This document shows positions 33,015 to 42,372 of a stretch of 64,000 bases of DNA, one piece after another; position 1 is the first letter of the stretch, and every line of letters starts with the position of its first letter. This stretch comes from Nitrospiraceae bacterium. Lineage in GTDB: Bacteria; Nitrospirota; Nitrospiria; Nitrospirales; UBA8639. Position numbers and translations under genes: made by a program. The notes below the pieces were generated by a model that was given only the letters and a program-made list of their open reading frames with translations, ran no database searches and was not told where the DNA came from. The stretch covers positions 62,001-126,000 of the forward strand of contig JACKFE010000004.1 in NCBI GenBank assembly GCA_020632635.1, written 5' to 3'.

Positions 33015-33815
33015 TTAGGTGGTGGAACCACAGGAGACGCGAAAAAGATGCAAGTCCGGCAGCCGAAGGGCGACCAATTCTTTACCCCAGACGCAGCCTC
33101 CATCCAAAGCCCAGACGCGAGATTCATGAATGACACCTAAAGCCGACCAGTGGCCAAAAAGTATATTAATCTGTTGTGTTGCTCGCTGTGGAATGCGAAA
33201 CCATGGGAGATAGCCTGGTGGGGCTTGGTGGGGCGGTCCCTTAAAGGAGAAATCAGGAACCCCTTCGGTGGTGCATACTCGAAGACGGGTCAGGATATTT
33301 GTGGTAATTCCCAGTTGATTATGGCCGGACTTTTTGGAGTGCGAATTCCGAAAATAAATCGAGGGCATCCACTGTGCAAAGTGGTTATCTTGCAGAGCAG
33401 CTTCAACTTCTCTGGCGCGGCGAAGTGTTTCTTCTAAGGTCCAGGAGGGGAGAATTCCGGCATGAATCATTAAATAGTCATGTTCCCAATGAGCCATGGG
33501 ACAATGTCGAAGCCAGTGTAGCAGTTCATTCGCGTCGGGCGCGTCGAGAATCTGGCGCAAGGTATCTTTTTTATCGAGATCCGTGACTCCGGTCGAGACA
33601 GCTAGGAGGTGGAGGTCATGGTTGCCGAGCACCGTAACCGCTGAAGAACCTAGCTGTTTGACAAATCGAAGTACCTCGGCGGAATGAGGGCCCCGATTGA
33701 CCAGGTCTCCGACAAACCAGAGGCGGTCCACTGCCGGATCAAAGGCAATCCGATCAACCAACCGCTGGAGCGCGGTCATGCACCCCTGCACGTCGCCAAC
33801 AACATAGATGGCCAT
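33015..33815 (-). CDS. apaH: Symmetrical bis(5'-nucleosyl)-tetraphosphatase
   Basis: This 266-aa protein is ApaH, a calcineurin-type metallophosphatase that cleaves Ap4A to two ADP in the cytoplasm. Metal-binding motifs are VVGDVQGC (7-14), FVGDLVNRGP (34-43), VLGNHDLHLL (62-71), MIHAGILP and a C-terminal LFGHWSALG. ALDGGCVWGKELVALRL near the end is characteristic of ApaH. It is transcribed away from the alpha/beta-hydrolase gene. Confidence 0.93.
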   Translation of the reverse strand: MAIYVVGDVQGCMTALQRLVDRIAFDPAVDRLWFVGDLVNRGPHSAEVLRFVKQLGSSAVTVLGNHDLHLLAVSTGVTDLDKKDTLRQILDAPDANELLHWLRHCPMAHWEHDYLMIHAGILPSWTLEETLRRAREVEAALQDNHFAQWMPSIYFRNSHSKKSGHNQLGITTNILTRLRVCTTEGVPDFSFKGPPHQAPPGYLPWFRIPQRATQQINILFGHWSALGVIHESRVWALDGGCVWGKELVALRLPDLHLFRVSCGSTT

Positions 33816-33916
33816 AAGAGAGAAACTCCAGATTCGTAATGAAAAAGTGTACCTGATTTGCCGGGGACTCGAAACCGGAAGACCACTTTATCCCATATCC
33901 CTGGTACAATGGCCAC

Positions 33917-34675
33917 ATGTTTGAAAGTCTGTTGGTGTTTCAACCCTCCCCATGGGAGGACCGGAACTGGGCGAAACTCAGCGGTCTTCCGTTGGAGGAT
34001 GTGTGGCTTTCGGTGGATGATACCGTCACGGTATTTGGATGGTTTGTGGATGCCGGGCCTGGACGGCCAGTGGTCTTATGGTGTCATGGGAATGCCGGCA
34101 ATATTAGTTACCGGTTGGACAATCTGGGTGAACTGTATCGGCGTGGGCTCTCCATTTTTATATTTGATTATCGTGGATATGGTCGTAGTACCGGCTCCCC
34201 TTCCGAGGGGGGTCTTTATCAGGATGCCCTGACGGCCTATGACCATCTGAATCAATATCGTCAGATCCCCTCTTCACGGATCATCATTTTTGGCAGGTCT
34301 TTGGGAGGGCCCGTGGCTGGTGATGTGGCGATCAGGCGTTCTGCAGCCGGGTTAATTCTTGAAGGGACCTTTCCCACTATTCAAGCCATGGCCGATCATC
34401 ATTATTTTGGATTGCCGGCCCATTGGCTGCTCAATGTCGAATTTAATCTTTCACAAAAAGTGGCCAAGCTTGCCATGCCGCTGTTGGTCATGCATGGGGA
34501 GCAAGACTCCATTGTCCCTGTTGCCTTGGGGCGGCAGGTTTTCGACGCAGCTCGCGAGCCTAAACGCTGGTATGCCGTTCCTGGTGCGGAGCACAACGAT
34601 GTACCTTATGTGGGAGGCTCTGCCTATTATCAAGCTATCATGGCATTTATTCGAGAAGTTGTCCCAGGGAAATAG
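33917..34675 (+). CDS. BEM46-like alpha/beta hydrolase
   Basis: This 252-aa serine hydrolase has VLWCHGNAGN near 55-64 (oxyanion hole), FDYRGYGRSTG and the nucleophile elbow GRSLGG near 127-132. The catalytic Asp lies in MHGEQDSIVP and the His in PGAEHND. It resembles the BEM46/ABHD13 group of esterase-like proteins, often found near membranes. No signal peptide is clear. No strong ribosome-binding site precedes the ATG. The substrate is unknown. It is divergent from apaH with about 100 bp between them. Confidence 0.87.
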   Translation: MFESLLVFQPSPWEDRNWAKLSGLPLEDVWLSVDDTVTVFGWFVDAGPGRPVVLWCHGNAGNISYRLDNLGELYRRGLSIFIFDYRGYGRSTGSPSEGGLYQDALTAYDHLNQYRQIPSSRIIIFGRSLGGPVAGDVAIRRSAAGLILEGTFPTIQAMADHHYFGLPAHWLLNVEFNLSQKVAKLAMPLLVMHGEQDSIVPVALGRQVFDAAREPKRWYAVPGAEHNDVPYVGGSAYYQAIMAFIREVVPGK

Positions 34676-34776
34676 TGAACCATACAAATGGGTTGTCGGA
34701 ATTTCCATTGACCATCAAAAAATCACCCGCTACCATCTGCCTCGGTTTGGAGTAACCAAGAGAATAAGCCCATTTC

Positions 34777-35265
34777 ATGGATACATCTCCTTATATCTAT
34801 CAAATTAATCTTTCACCAGGCGGGTTGCCAAAGTTGCCGGTTGTGAGTGCGAAGGTTGTTCATGCCGGTATCGAAGGGGATAGCCATCGGAATCGGGAGT
34901 TGCATGGAGGACCTGATCGGGCCCTGTGTTTGTATGCCTGGGAAAAGGTGGAAGCATTACAGCGAGAAGGCCATGCGATTACGGCGGGGGCGGCTGGTGA
35001 AAACTTAACGATTGCCGGGTTGCCATGGGACATGATGCAACCCGGAGATCAACTGCATATCGGGGCAGAGGTCTTTATTGAAGTCACCAGTTATTGCGTG
35101 CCTTGCCGACATAATGCCCGTTGGTTTGTCGATGGTCGGTACCAGCGGATTTCCCAAGAGCATCATCCAGGATGGAGCCGCTTGTATGCCCGAGTAATGG
35201 TGGAAGGATGGGTTCATCAAGGGGACGCAGTCCGAGTGATTCATCATGCGAGAGGGGGGAAGTGA
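34777..35265 (+). CDS. MOSC-domain protein
   Basis: This 162-aa protein is a stand-alone MOSC (Moco sulfurase C-terminal) domain. It has GDSHRNRELHGGPDRALCLYAWEK in family terms near residues 35-58, GENLTIAGL near 74-82 and the conserved Cys in SYCVPCRHN near 107-115. MOSC proteins carry sulfur or an oxime-reducing activity with the molybdenum cofactor. Its stop codon overlaps the start of the methyltransferase gene (TGATG), so the two are translationally coupled. Confidence 0.88.
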   Translation: MDTSPYIYQINLSPGGLPKLPVVSAKVVHAGIEGDSHRNRELHGGPDRALCLYAWEKVEALQREGHAITAGAAGENLTIAGLPWDMMQPGDQLHIGAEVFIEVTSYCVPCRHNARWFVDGRYQRISQEHHPGWSRLYARVMVEGWVHQGDAVRVIHHARGGK

Positions 35266-35924
35266 TGGATCGGATATTGGAACCAGAGGTGATGGACGAT
35301 CCGGAGCAAGTGTTGGCCTATGCCCAAGCCAATTTCGAGGCTGAAAATCAGGGGTTTGTCGATCGATTCCTGGAACTCTATGACGATGTGGATGAGGCGC
35401 ATATTCTCGATTTGGGGTGCGGGCCTGGAGATATTCCCCTCCGCCTCATTCGACAACGTCCTGCCTGTCGTATTACCGGCATTGATGCCTCCGCTCCCAT
35501 GATTGACTGGGCCAAACGAATGGCCCAGGAGGCAGGCCAGCAAGACCGTCTCACGTTTCTCTGTCAAAAATTTCAAGACCTGTCCCTGGATGTTCCAGCG
35601 GATGCCGTCATTTCCAACAGCTTGGTTCATCATGTTCCCAATCCCCTCCGGTTTTGGTATGCCGTGAAGACATCTCTGAAATCAGGAGGCCCAGTATTGG
35701 TCATGGATCTGATGCGTCCAGAGTCTGAGGAGGCCGCTCGAAACTTGGTGGAGCGCTATGCCTCGGATGCTCCGGCGCGGCTTCGGCAAGACTTCTTTAA
35801 CTCCTTATTGGCGGCCTTTACCGAAGATGAAGTGGCGGCACAGCTGGCGGAACTCAACCTTAGCCGTTTGATGGTGGATGTGCCGGATGATCGCCATTGG
35901 GTAGTCTATGGGCGGGTGTACTGA
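35265..35924 (+). CDS. Class I SAM-dependent methyltransferase
   Basis: This 219-aa protein has SAM motif I ILDLGCGPGDIPLRL near residues 46-60 and the acidic end of beta 2 in ITGIDASAPMIDWAK. The motif IV region is ISNSLVHHVPNP, and a post-motif VLVMDLMRP follows. The start at 35265 overlaps the MOSC stop by one base; the open frame upstream is the shadow of the MOSC gene. The substrate cannot be inferred. It is followed by tRNA-Gln. Confidence 0.87.
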   Translation: MDRILEPEVMDDPEQVLAYAQANFEAENQGFVDRFLELYDDVDEAHILDLGCGPGDIPLRLIRQRPACRITGIDASAPMIDWAKRMAQEAGQQDRLTFLCQKFQDLSLDVPADAVISNSLVHHVPNPLRFWYAVKTSLKSGGPVLVMDLMRPESEEAARNLVERYASDAPARLRQDFFNSLLAAFTEDEVAAQLAELNLSRLMVDVPDDRHWVVYGRVY

Positions 35925-35978
35925 TGGGCTCATCCGCTTGACGCTTTGGCCTGCTAAGTCTTAAAGTGTTGGCTCGGT

Positions 35979-36052
35979 TGGGGGATCGTCTAGGGGCAAG
36001 ACATAAGATTTTGGATCTTAGAACCCAGGTTCGATTCCTGGTCCCCCAGCCA
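35979..36052 (+). tRNA. tRNA-Gln (TTG)
   Basis: The cloverleaf is complete: acceptor TGGGGGA pairs with TCCCCCA, the D-arm contains CTAGGGGCAAG, and the anticodon stem TAAGA/TCTTA encloses loop TTTTGGA with anticodon TTG. The T-arm is CCAGG-TTCGATT-CCTGG. Discriminator G is followed by an encoded CCA at 36050-36052. Length is 74 nt. Confidence 0.95.
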
Positions 36053-36728
36053 CTTTCCTTCTTCTTCATCAGTTGTCTCTCCACACACCATTCTTTCTTT
36101 GTTATTTCCCTCCCCGTCCATTCTCATGACGGTTATGATTCCAGGCTGATCTTCGTGGGCCACCTGCGGTGTCTGTTTTGATCGTGGGATAGTCCATCGG
36201 CCTTGACTCATTTTTCTGAAGGGGGTCTGGATTTATTCTTGCGTAGCCATCCCTCCTGTCATCCACGCCGATTCTTGGCCTCGCACTCGGAGCGTGAGGC
36301 TAGTATGGGGAATGCTCAGGCCTGTCCTCTCGTCTCGTTCGTCCTGAATTACGCTTGAGGAGCGGCCACGTGCTTGCCCAGCTTGATGGCCAAATGCCAC
36401 TTGGTCCGAATCGGCAATCCAGATAAGATGATGTCGATAAATCGCCCTCCTTTCAAGGCAGACCGAATTGAAAAATTGAATGGTAAGGGGATGGGAGTGA
36501 ACGGTCGCCGTTATATATGGATGACAAAAGAATAGACCCCCCTTTTTATTAAAAGAAGGCTCAGTGCTCGATGGGATCGTTCAGAAGTACAAGCATTGAC
36601 ATGGGAGAATCAAGGGATATCTCCATATTCATATTCTGAAGAGGCATTTCCACCAGAAATCGTTACAATAAACCATTCGTGACAGGGGTTCCCTCCATTG
36701 GTCCTCTGGTAAGAATGGTCCTACCACG
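36053..36728. other. Intergenic region after tRNA-Gln, possible coding remnant
   Basis: This gap of about 680 bp has no intact gene. On the minus strand a stop-to-stop frame of 53 codons (36352-36510) reads like protein near its end (RFIDIILSGLPIRTKWHLAI, then KLGKHV). It has no ATG, although AAAGGAGGG lies inside it. It may be a decayed gene fragment next to the tRNA. The promoter for the sensor-kinase gene at 36729 should lie in the last 150 bp but could not be fixed. Confidence 0.4.
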
Positions 36729-38855
36729 ATGTCGTTATCTCCTTCCTACTCGTTTCGCCTGATCATTCTCATCGTTTGTATCTTTCTCTCGGTTCTGATT
36801 ATTGCTGGGGTCAGTCTCTCTGTCATTGAGGAGCATTTGCTGAAACGGTCGGGGCAAAGCTTGTCGTTATCCGCCATTAATATCGCTGAAGAAATTTCGC
36901 ACTTTCTGGATGAACGGTACCAGTCCCTCAAAGTGTTGACCCAAGTGCCCATCCCGCAAAATTCCAAAGCTGGGGACTTGTGGCACGTGTTTTTGAAGAC
37001 CATTCATAAGGAAGAACCACAGTTTCAGCGGTTGTCATTAGTGAACTCCAGCGGAGAAGTCCTGGCCTCAACCGACTCTTCCCTGACGGGAACGGTTATA
37101 AAGGACATGGCGATCGTCGACAACGCTGCCCTCCTAGACACGGTCTTTGTACGGAATGTCTATAGTCAAGAAGAGTCCGAGGGAATAATGTTGAAAATTT
37201 TTACCCCGATTGCTTCTCCGAGGGATTCAGGAGCAGAGTCCATACTTGTGGCTGATTTAAAAGTGTCTTTTTTGGAGAGTATCTTTCTGCAGGCTCAACA
37301 GCATATTCAGCAACAACGGGAAAACCCCATTCATGTGGAATGGCAATTATTGAGACCAGATGGACACATCCTGATTGATTCCGTTTTACGGGAAGAAGGT
37401 AAAGTCAGTCTTCTGGCTTTGGAGCTTCCATCCGCCGGGTTAGTCTTCCAAGGTGCCCCTGGATTCGTGGAAGAAGTCCATCGCCGGAGGAATGTTCCCG
37501 TTTTAACGGGGTTCTCCCAACTTCCAGCGAACAAACTGGGTCAGAAATGGGGTGTGCTGGTTCGGATGGACCAATCTGAAGTGCTGCCCGCCATTCATTA
37601 TACCTTGACCAAAATCGGTGGAGGGCTCAGCTTAATGCTGTTCCCTCTCCTGGGACTTCTGGTATGGCTCACCCTGCGGCTGAATCGAGAACATGCCCGC
37701 ACATTGCACGTAGAGACCCAGTACCGGCAGATTTTCGAACGAAATTTGGAGGGGATTTATCGACGTATGCTTTCAGGCAAGCTTGAGCTGGTGAATCCTG
37801 CAATGGCTAAGATGTTTGGGTATCAGGAGCCAGCCGCGATGGTTGAGGCATTTTCACGGCAGCAACAGGATCCGCATGTTGATCCGGACCGAAGGGCTGC
37901 ATTCATGCAGCAGCTGATGGTCGAAGGAGAGGTTCATGGCTTTGAATCAGAAATTCAGACTTGTCAGGGAGAGCGGCGGTGGATTTCAGAAACTGCCTAC
38001 TTGGTGACTGAACGGTCCGGGGCACCTCAATATATTGAAGGGACCGTGGAAGATATAACCGAACGCCGGAAAGCCGAAGTGGCTCTTCAGCAGGCACAGG
38101 ACCAATTGCTGGAGCAACAACGAGATGAGACGATGCATGTGACTCGGGAATTAGAAAAGGTCCGCCAGAATCTCATTCGGCAAACTCAACTTGCGGCCTT
38201 GGGACAGTTATCGGCTAGCATTGCTCATGAACTACGAAATCCATTAGGCGCGATTCGTAACGTGGTTTTTTTGCTGAAACGAAAGCTGTCGACGGACAAT
38301 GAAAAAATTCAACACTATCTGGCTATGATGGAAGAAGATATTGAGCAAAGTGACCAAATAATTCGGGATTTGCTCAGTATGGCTCGAGGGAAGCTTCCCG
38401 TGAAGGGGATGGTGTCTCTGGGGGAAGTACTGGAAAACGTGTGGAGCCATACGCCTTTTCATGGACAATCTCGTCTCGTATTGGATTTGGTGCCCCAACC
38501 GTTTTTCCTCTGGTGTGACCAGAATCAACTGCAACAGGTTTTTCGGAATTTAATGGAAAATTCCGTTCAAGCGATGCATGATCTGCCTGGTCGGGTGACG
38601 GTGACGGCCCGGCATGATGAGACGATGGATGTGGTCACGATTCATGATACCGGCGAAGGAATTGCCATGACCGATCGAGAGCAGATATTTGAACCGCTTT
38701 TTTCTCATCGGGTCAATGGACACGGTCTTGGCCTGACGATTTGTAGGCAAATTGTCGAAAGTCATGGCGGGACCATCCGGCTGACCGAAGGGGAAATTCC
38801 CGGCACGACGTTCCTCCTGAAATTCCCTCAAAAGATTGTCCAGTGTGATGCGTGA
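36729..38855 (+). CDS. Membrane sensor histidine kinase (Cache-like, PAS)
   Basis: This 708-aa protein has TM1 at about 8-30, an extracytoplasmic Cache-like sensor to about 290 and TM2 near 295-317. A PAS/PAC domain at about 330-450 has YRQIFERNLEGIYRRM and ends in GTVEDITERRKAE. A coiled coil leads to HisKA with QLSASIAHELRNPLGAI, then HATPase with NLMENSVQAM, DTGEGIAM and GHGLGLTICRQIVESHGG. It opens a run of four two-component genes on the same strand. AGAATGG is the only weak site before the ATG. Confidence 0.92.
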   Translation: MSLSPSYSFRLIILIVCIFLSVLIIAGVSLSVIEEHLLKRSGQSLSLSAINIAEEISHFLDERYQSLKVLTQVPIPQNSKAGDLWHVFLKTIHKEEPQFQRLSLVNSSGEVLASTDSSLTGTVIKDMAIVDNAALLDTVFVRNVYSQEESEGIMLKIFTPIASPRDSGAESILVADLKVSFLESIFLQAQQHIQQQRENPIHVEWQLLRPDGHILIDSVLREEGKVSLLALELPSAGLVFQGAPGFVEEVHRRRNVPVLTGFSQLPANKLGQKWGVLVRMDQSEVLPAIHYTLTKIGGGLSLMLFPLLGLLVWLTLRLNREHARTLHVETQYRQIFERNLEGIYRRMLSGKLELVNPAMAKMFGYQEPAAMVEAFSRQQQDPHVDPDRRAAFMQQLMVEGEVHGFESEIQTCQGERRWISETAYLVTERSGAPQYIEGTVEDITERRKAEVALQQAQDQLLEQQRDETMHVTRELEKVRQNLIRQTQLAALGQLSASIAHELRNPLGAIRNVVFLLKRKLSTDNEKIQHYLAMMEEDIEQSDQIIRDLLSMARGKLPVKGMVSLGEVLENVWSHTPFHGQSRLVLDLVPQPFFLWCDQNQLQQVFRNLMENSVQAMHDLPGRVTVTARHDETMDVVTIHDTGEGIAMTDREQIFEPLFSHRVNGHGLGLTICRQIVESHGGTIRLTEGEIPGTTFLLKFPQKIVQCDA

Positions 38856-38875
38856 CCTCTGTCCCGATGATTGCT

Positions 38876-38902
38876 ATGATGATCGATCAAGGGGATCATC
38901 AT
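38876..38902 (+). terminator. Stem-loop between kinase and double-receiver genes
   Basis: ATGATGATC (38876-38884) pairs perfectly with GATCATCAT (38894-38902) around a 9-nt loop, and CGGGTTTT follows. It lies in the 97-bp gap after the kinase stop. The short T-run suggests a weak terminator or attenuator, or an mRNA processing site that sets the ratio of kinase to receiver. The role is inferred from position only. Confidence 0.4.
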
Positions 38903-38952
38903 CGGGTTTTGGACATTTTTCAGGTCGGGAGTTTCAGTAGGGTTTCAGCAGG

Positions 38953-39711
38953 ATGAAAATATTAGTTGTCGATGATGAAAAAAATATGAGAGTCACCCTT
39001 GGGGAGATTCTTGAGGATGAAGGCTATGAAGTCAGTTTGGCGGAAACCGGCGAGGAGGCGGTGGCTCGATGCCAGGAAGAGGAGTTTGGGGTAGTCTTGA
39101 TGGATATTCGAATGCCGGGGATTGGCGGAGTGGAAGCCTTTCGTCAGATTCGTCGACACCGCGAGGGAGTCAAGATCATTTTTATGAGTGGGTATGGCGT
39201 GGAAGAATTAAAGCGCACGGCTCTTAATGAAGGGGCTATTGCGTTCTTGTCCAAACCGCTGGATCTAGCCCGGGTCATCAGTCTGATTGGGGAAGCTCAT
39301 GACACAGCAATTTTGGTAGTGGAAAATGATGAAGGAGAAGCCAACCGTATCAGGGAAGCGCTTCGTGGACAAGGGTATCGTGTGTCTGTGGCTCCTTCTC
39401 CCCATGATGCTTTGGAATTAGTGGAGCAGATTCGTTTTGATATTGTGTTAATCGATGTGGCCTTGCCAGTCATGAGTGGGTTGGACCTGTATCTGGCCAT
39501 TAAACGGATTACCCCTACGACCGTGGCCATTATGATGAGCGGTCTGGAGCAGGAATTCATCCGGATTGCCAAAGAGGCCGTCCGACAAACGGCGTATACG
39601 GTAGTGGAAAAACCTTTGAATGTCGATGCGATTTTGGGGCTGTTACAACGAGTCTCGGGTCAACAGGCTTCTGGAGCTATGATCAAGCCTGGTGATGGAT
39701 CCCTACCCTAG
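38953..39711 (+). CDS. Double-receiver (REC-REC) response regulator
   Basis: This 252-aa protein consists of two receiver domains and nothing else. The first (1-~120) has VVDDEKN, phospho-acceptor in VLMDIRMPG and the Lys in FLSKPLD. The second (~118-240) has VVENDEGE, acceptor in VLIDVALPVMSG and the Lys in VVEKPLN. In the second domain one residue of the usual DD pair is Asn. With no output domain it probably works as a phosphate relay or sink between the flanking kinases. Confidence 0.9.
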   Translation: MKILVVDDEKNMRVTLGEILEDEGYEVSLAETGEEAVARCQEEEFGVVLMDIRMPGIGGVEAFRQIRRHREGVKIIFMSGYGVEELKRTALNEGAIAFLSKPLDLARVISLIGEAHDTAILVVENDEGEANRIREALRGQGYRVSVAPSPHDALELVEQIRFDIVLIDVALPVMSGLDLYLAIKRITPTTVAIMMSGLEQEFIRIAKEAVRQTAYTVVEKPLNVDAILGLLQRVSGQQASGAMIKPGDGSLP

Positions 39712-39776
39712 TGGTGTGGGATATACGCCGAACTCGGGGGCGGACAGAAAAGTCATGACAACCAAGGGAGGGACGC

Positions 39777-41765
39777 ATGGACGGTCAGTATGAGTGGTCC
39801 AGAATCCTGATTGTGGAGGATCATCCAGGGCAGCTCGACACGCTTCTTGAGTTGATGAGGGAAGAAGGGTATGCGGCAGTCGGCTGTTCCACTGCAGGTG
39901 AGGCTCGGGTTCACGCAGAACAGGATATGTTTGGAGTGGTGGTTTTGGATCTCCAATTGCCCGATGCGACGGGCATTCAACTCCTAGAGGTGTTAAAGCA
40001 AAAAAATCCCCATATTCGGGCCATCATTAATACGGCCTTTGCTACCTTGGACTCGGCCAAAGAGGCGGTCAATTTGGGAGCCTTCGGGTATGTCGAAAAA
40101 GGGGGTTCTCCCGTTCAATTATTGGAGCATATTCGTCGGGCCATGAAAGACCAATTGAGCCAGTATACCCAAGCTCTCGAAGCGGGGATTCGAGAACGAA
40201 CCGCTGAGCTTCAGGAACGTGAAGAACAATTTCGTCAATTAGTGGAGCATATCCAAGAAGTTTTTTGGATGGTATCCCCCGATGAGTCGCATTTGTTTTA
40301 TGTGAGTCCGGTCTATGAGACAATCTGGGGTCGTACCTGTGACAGTCTTCGACAAAATCCCACCAGTCTTTGGCAAGCCCTTCATCCGCAGGATCAGACT
40401 CGCATCCAGGCAGCCAGGCGTGTCATGGCCCAGGAGGAGATCCAGGAAGAATTTCGGATAATTCTTCCTGATGGTTCACTCCGGTGGCTCAGAGCCCGCA
40501 CCTTTCCCATTCGAAATCCAAAGGGTGAGGTCATCCGGGTCGCAGGTGTGGCTGAGGATATTACGGATCAAAAACGGGTCGAAGAGGCCCTGACCAAAAG
40601 TGAACGGCATTTTCGCCAATCCAGCCGGATGGAAGCCATTGGGACACTCGCCGGAGGGATTGCCCATGATTTCAATAACATCTTAACCGCGATTTTGGGA
40701 TATACCGAGTTGGCGTTGGCTTCGGTGCCGAAAAACAGCCGGACTCAACGCAACCTTCAAGAAGTGATGACTGCCGGGCATCGGGCCAAGCATTTGGTTC
40801 AGCAAATCTTAACCTTCAGCCGGCAAACGGGGCCTGGAAAACGGTCAATCCCGCTTCACACGATCGTGCGGGAAGCCTTGAAATTACTGCGAGCGACGAT
40901 TCCCACCACGATCACCATTCAGCACTCGATCAAGACGGAAGCGAATGTCGTGGCGGATCCCACCCAAATACATCAAGTGCTGGTGAATCTCTGTACGAAT
41001 GCCGAATATGCGATGCGTGAAGAGGGGGGAATTCTGCATCTGACATTGGAAGATATCGATGTGACGGAGTCCATGGCTCATGGCCTTGTGGGGTTGCAGG
41101 CGGGGGCCTATGTGCGATTGACGGTCCGGGATACGGGAATGGGGATGACGCCCGAGGTTCTGGAGCGGATGTTTGACCCGTTTTTTACGACCAAACCCAT
41201 TGGCGAAGGGTCAGGCATGGGGTTGGCGGTCGTCCATGGGTTGGTCGTGTCGCATGGGGGAACCATTGTGGCCGACAGCGGTATTGGCAAGGGCACCAAA
41301 ATCGAGGTGTACTTACCCCGGGCGCATACTCCAGTATGGGAATACGATTCCGAACAAGGGCCGATTCCTGTGGGCCGGGAGACGATTCTTTTTGTGGATG
41401 ACGAGGAAACAATTGTCAGGTTAGGACAAGAATTGCTGACTTCCCTGGGATATTCAGTGGAAGTGGAAACGCATTCTCCTCAAGCGTTGGCAACGTTTAA
41501 GCAGGACCCCCAACGCTTTGATTTGGTGATTACCGACCAAACCATGCCGTCGATGACGGGGGAAATGTTATCCCGGGAACTGCTGAAGATCCGGCCTGAT
41601 CTGCCTATTATCCTTTGTACAGGGTTCAGTCATATTATGTCTGCGGAAAAGGCGAAGGCGCTAGGGATTCAAGCCTATTTGATGAAGCCCTTGGCCATTC
41701 GGGACTTAGCTCCCATCGTTCGGCATGTGTTGGATAAAGCGACATCACATCTAGCGGAAACCTAA
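39777..41765 (+). CDS. Soluble hybrid kinase REC-PAS-HisKA-HATPase-REC
   Basis: This 662-aa protein has no membrane segment. In order it has a receiver at 1-~125 (IVEDHPG, acceptor in VVLDLQLPD, Lys in YVEKGG), a PAS/PAC domain at about 150-275 (ending VAEDITDQKRVEEAL) and HisKA with IGTLAGGIAHDFNNILTAI. HATPase follows with NLCTNAEYAM, RDTGMGM and GSGMGLAVVHGLV. A C-terminal receiver at about 540-655 has FVDDEET, acceptor in VITDQTMP and Lys in YLMKPL. The two receivers bracket the kinase, typical of relay or feedback hybrids. Confidence 0.93.
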   Translation: MDGQYEWSRILIVEDHPGQLDTLLELMREEGYAAVGCSTAGEARVHAEQDMFGVVVLDLQLPDATGIQLLEVLKQKNPHIRAIINTAFATLDSAKEAVNLGAFGYVEKGGSPVQLLEHIRRAMKDQLSQYTQALEAGIRERTAELQEREEQFRQLVEHIQEVFWMVSPDESHLFYVSPVYETIWGRTCDSLRQNPTSLWQALHPQDQTRIQAARRVMAQEEIQEEFRIILPDGSLRWLRARTFPIRNPKGEVIRVAGVAEDITDQKRVEEALTKSERHFRQSSRMEAIGTLAGGIAHDFNNILTAILGYTELALASVPKNSRTQRNLQEVMTAGHRAKHLVQQILTFSRQTGPGKRSIPLHTIVREALKLLRATIPTTITIQHSIKTEANVVADPTQIHQVLVNLCTNAEYAMREEGGILHLTLEDIDVTESMAHGLVGLQAGAYVRLTVRDTGMGMTPEVLERMFDPFFTTKPIGEGSGMGLAVVHGLVVSHGGTIVADSGIGKGTKIEVYLPRAHTPVWEYDSEQGPIPVGRETILFVDDEETIVRLGQELLTSLGYSVEVETHSPQALATFKQDPQRFDLVITDQTMPSMTGEMLSRELLKIRPDLPIILCTGFSHIMSAEKAKALGIQAYLMKPLAIRDLAPIVRHVLDKATSHLAET

Positions 41766-41983
41766 GCCTCAGAGCGGAAATCCAGGTGTGCCTAATGATC
41801 AGAAGAGGCGATATATGTCGATGTGTGAGTAAATAACATAACATTTCCAGCAGTATCATAGGATGCCAAAAGGCAATCTCTGTTGGGTAGGGTGCCAAAG
41901 TTGATCGTCCGATCCGGGAAGTGAGTCTTCCGTGAGAAGGCTCATGTTCAGTCCTGTTTCGGGGCGAAGAAGGAGTTCACGCG

Positions 41984-42349
41984 ATGGCGACTATTCTCAT
42001 CATTGATGATGATCCACAGGTATGTGATTTACTGAGGCAGGTCTTGGAGGATGAGGGGTATGGCGTGGAAACTGCCCAGAATGGACAGGAGGGAATCAAC
42101 CAGCATCGCGCTCATCCTGCAGATTTGATTGTGCTGGATATTCTCATGCCGGACAAAGAAGGTCTGGAGACGATTCTAGAACTCCGGAGAGAATTTCCCA
42201 AGGTCAAAATTATTGCCATGTCCGGTGGAAGTGAGCGGGCGAAGCTGAATCTCTTGGAGTTGGCGGCTCGGCTGGGCGCTCAATACACTCTACATAAACC
42301 TTTTCAATTGCAAAGTTTTTCAGCCATGGTCCGCGAAGCGTTGGCCTAG
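41984..42349 (+). CDS. Single-domain receiver (CheY-like)
   Basis: This 121-aa protein is one receiver domain: IIDDDPQ with the acidic pair near 7-9, phospho-acceptor in LIVLDILMPD near residue 52, Ser in AMSGGSE and Lys in TLHKPF. It has no output domain. It closes the chain of two-component genes that begins at 36729, 218 bp after the hybrid kinase. The stop is followed by GGGTTTTACCC and a T8 run (42363-42370), which may give weak termination, though the stem is only 3-4 bp. Confidence 0.9.
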   Translation: MATILIIDDDPQVCDLLRQVLEDEGYGVETAQNGQEGINQHRAHPADLIVLDILMPDKEGLETILELRREFPKVKIIAMSGGSERAKLNLLELAARLGAQYTLHKPFQLQSFSAMVREALA

Positions 42350-42372
42350 GGTTTTACCCCGATTTTTTTTCG

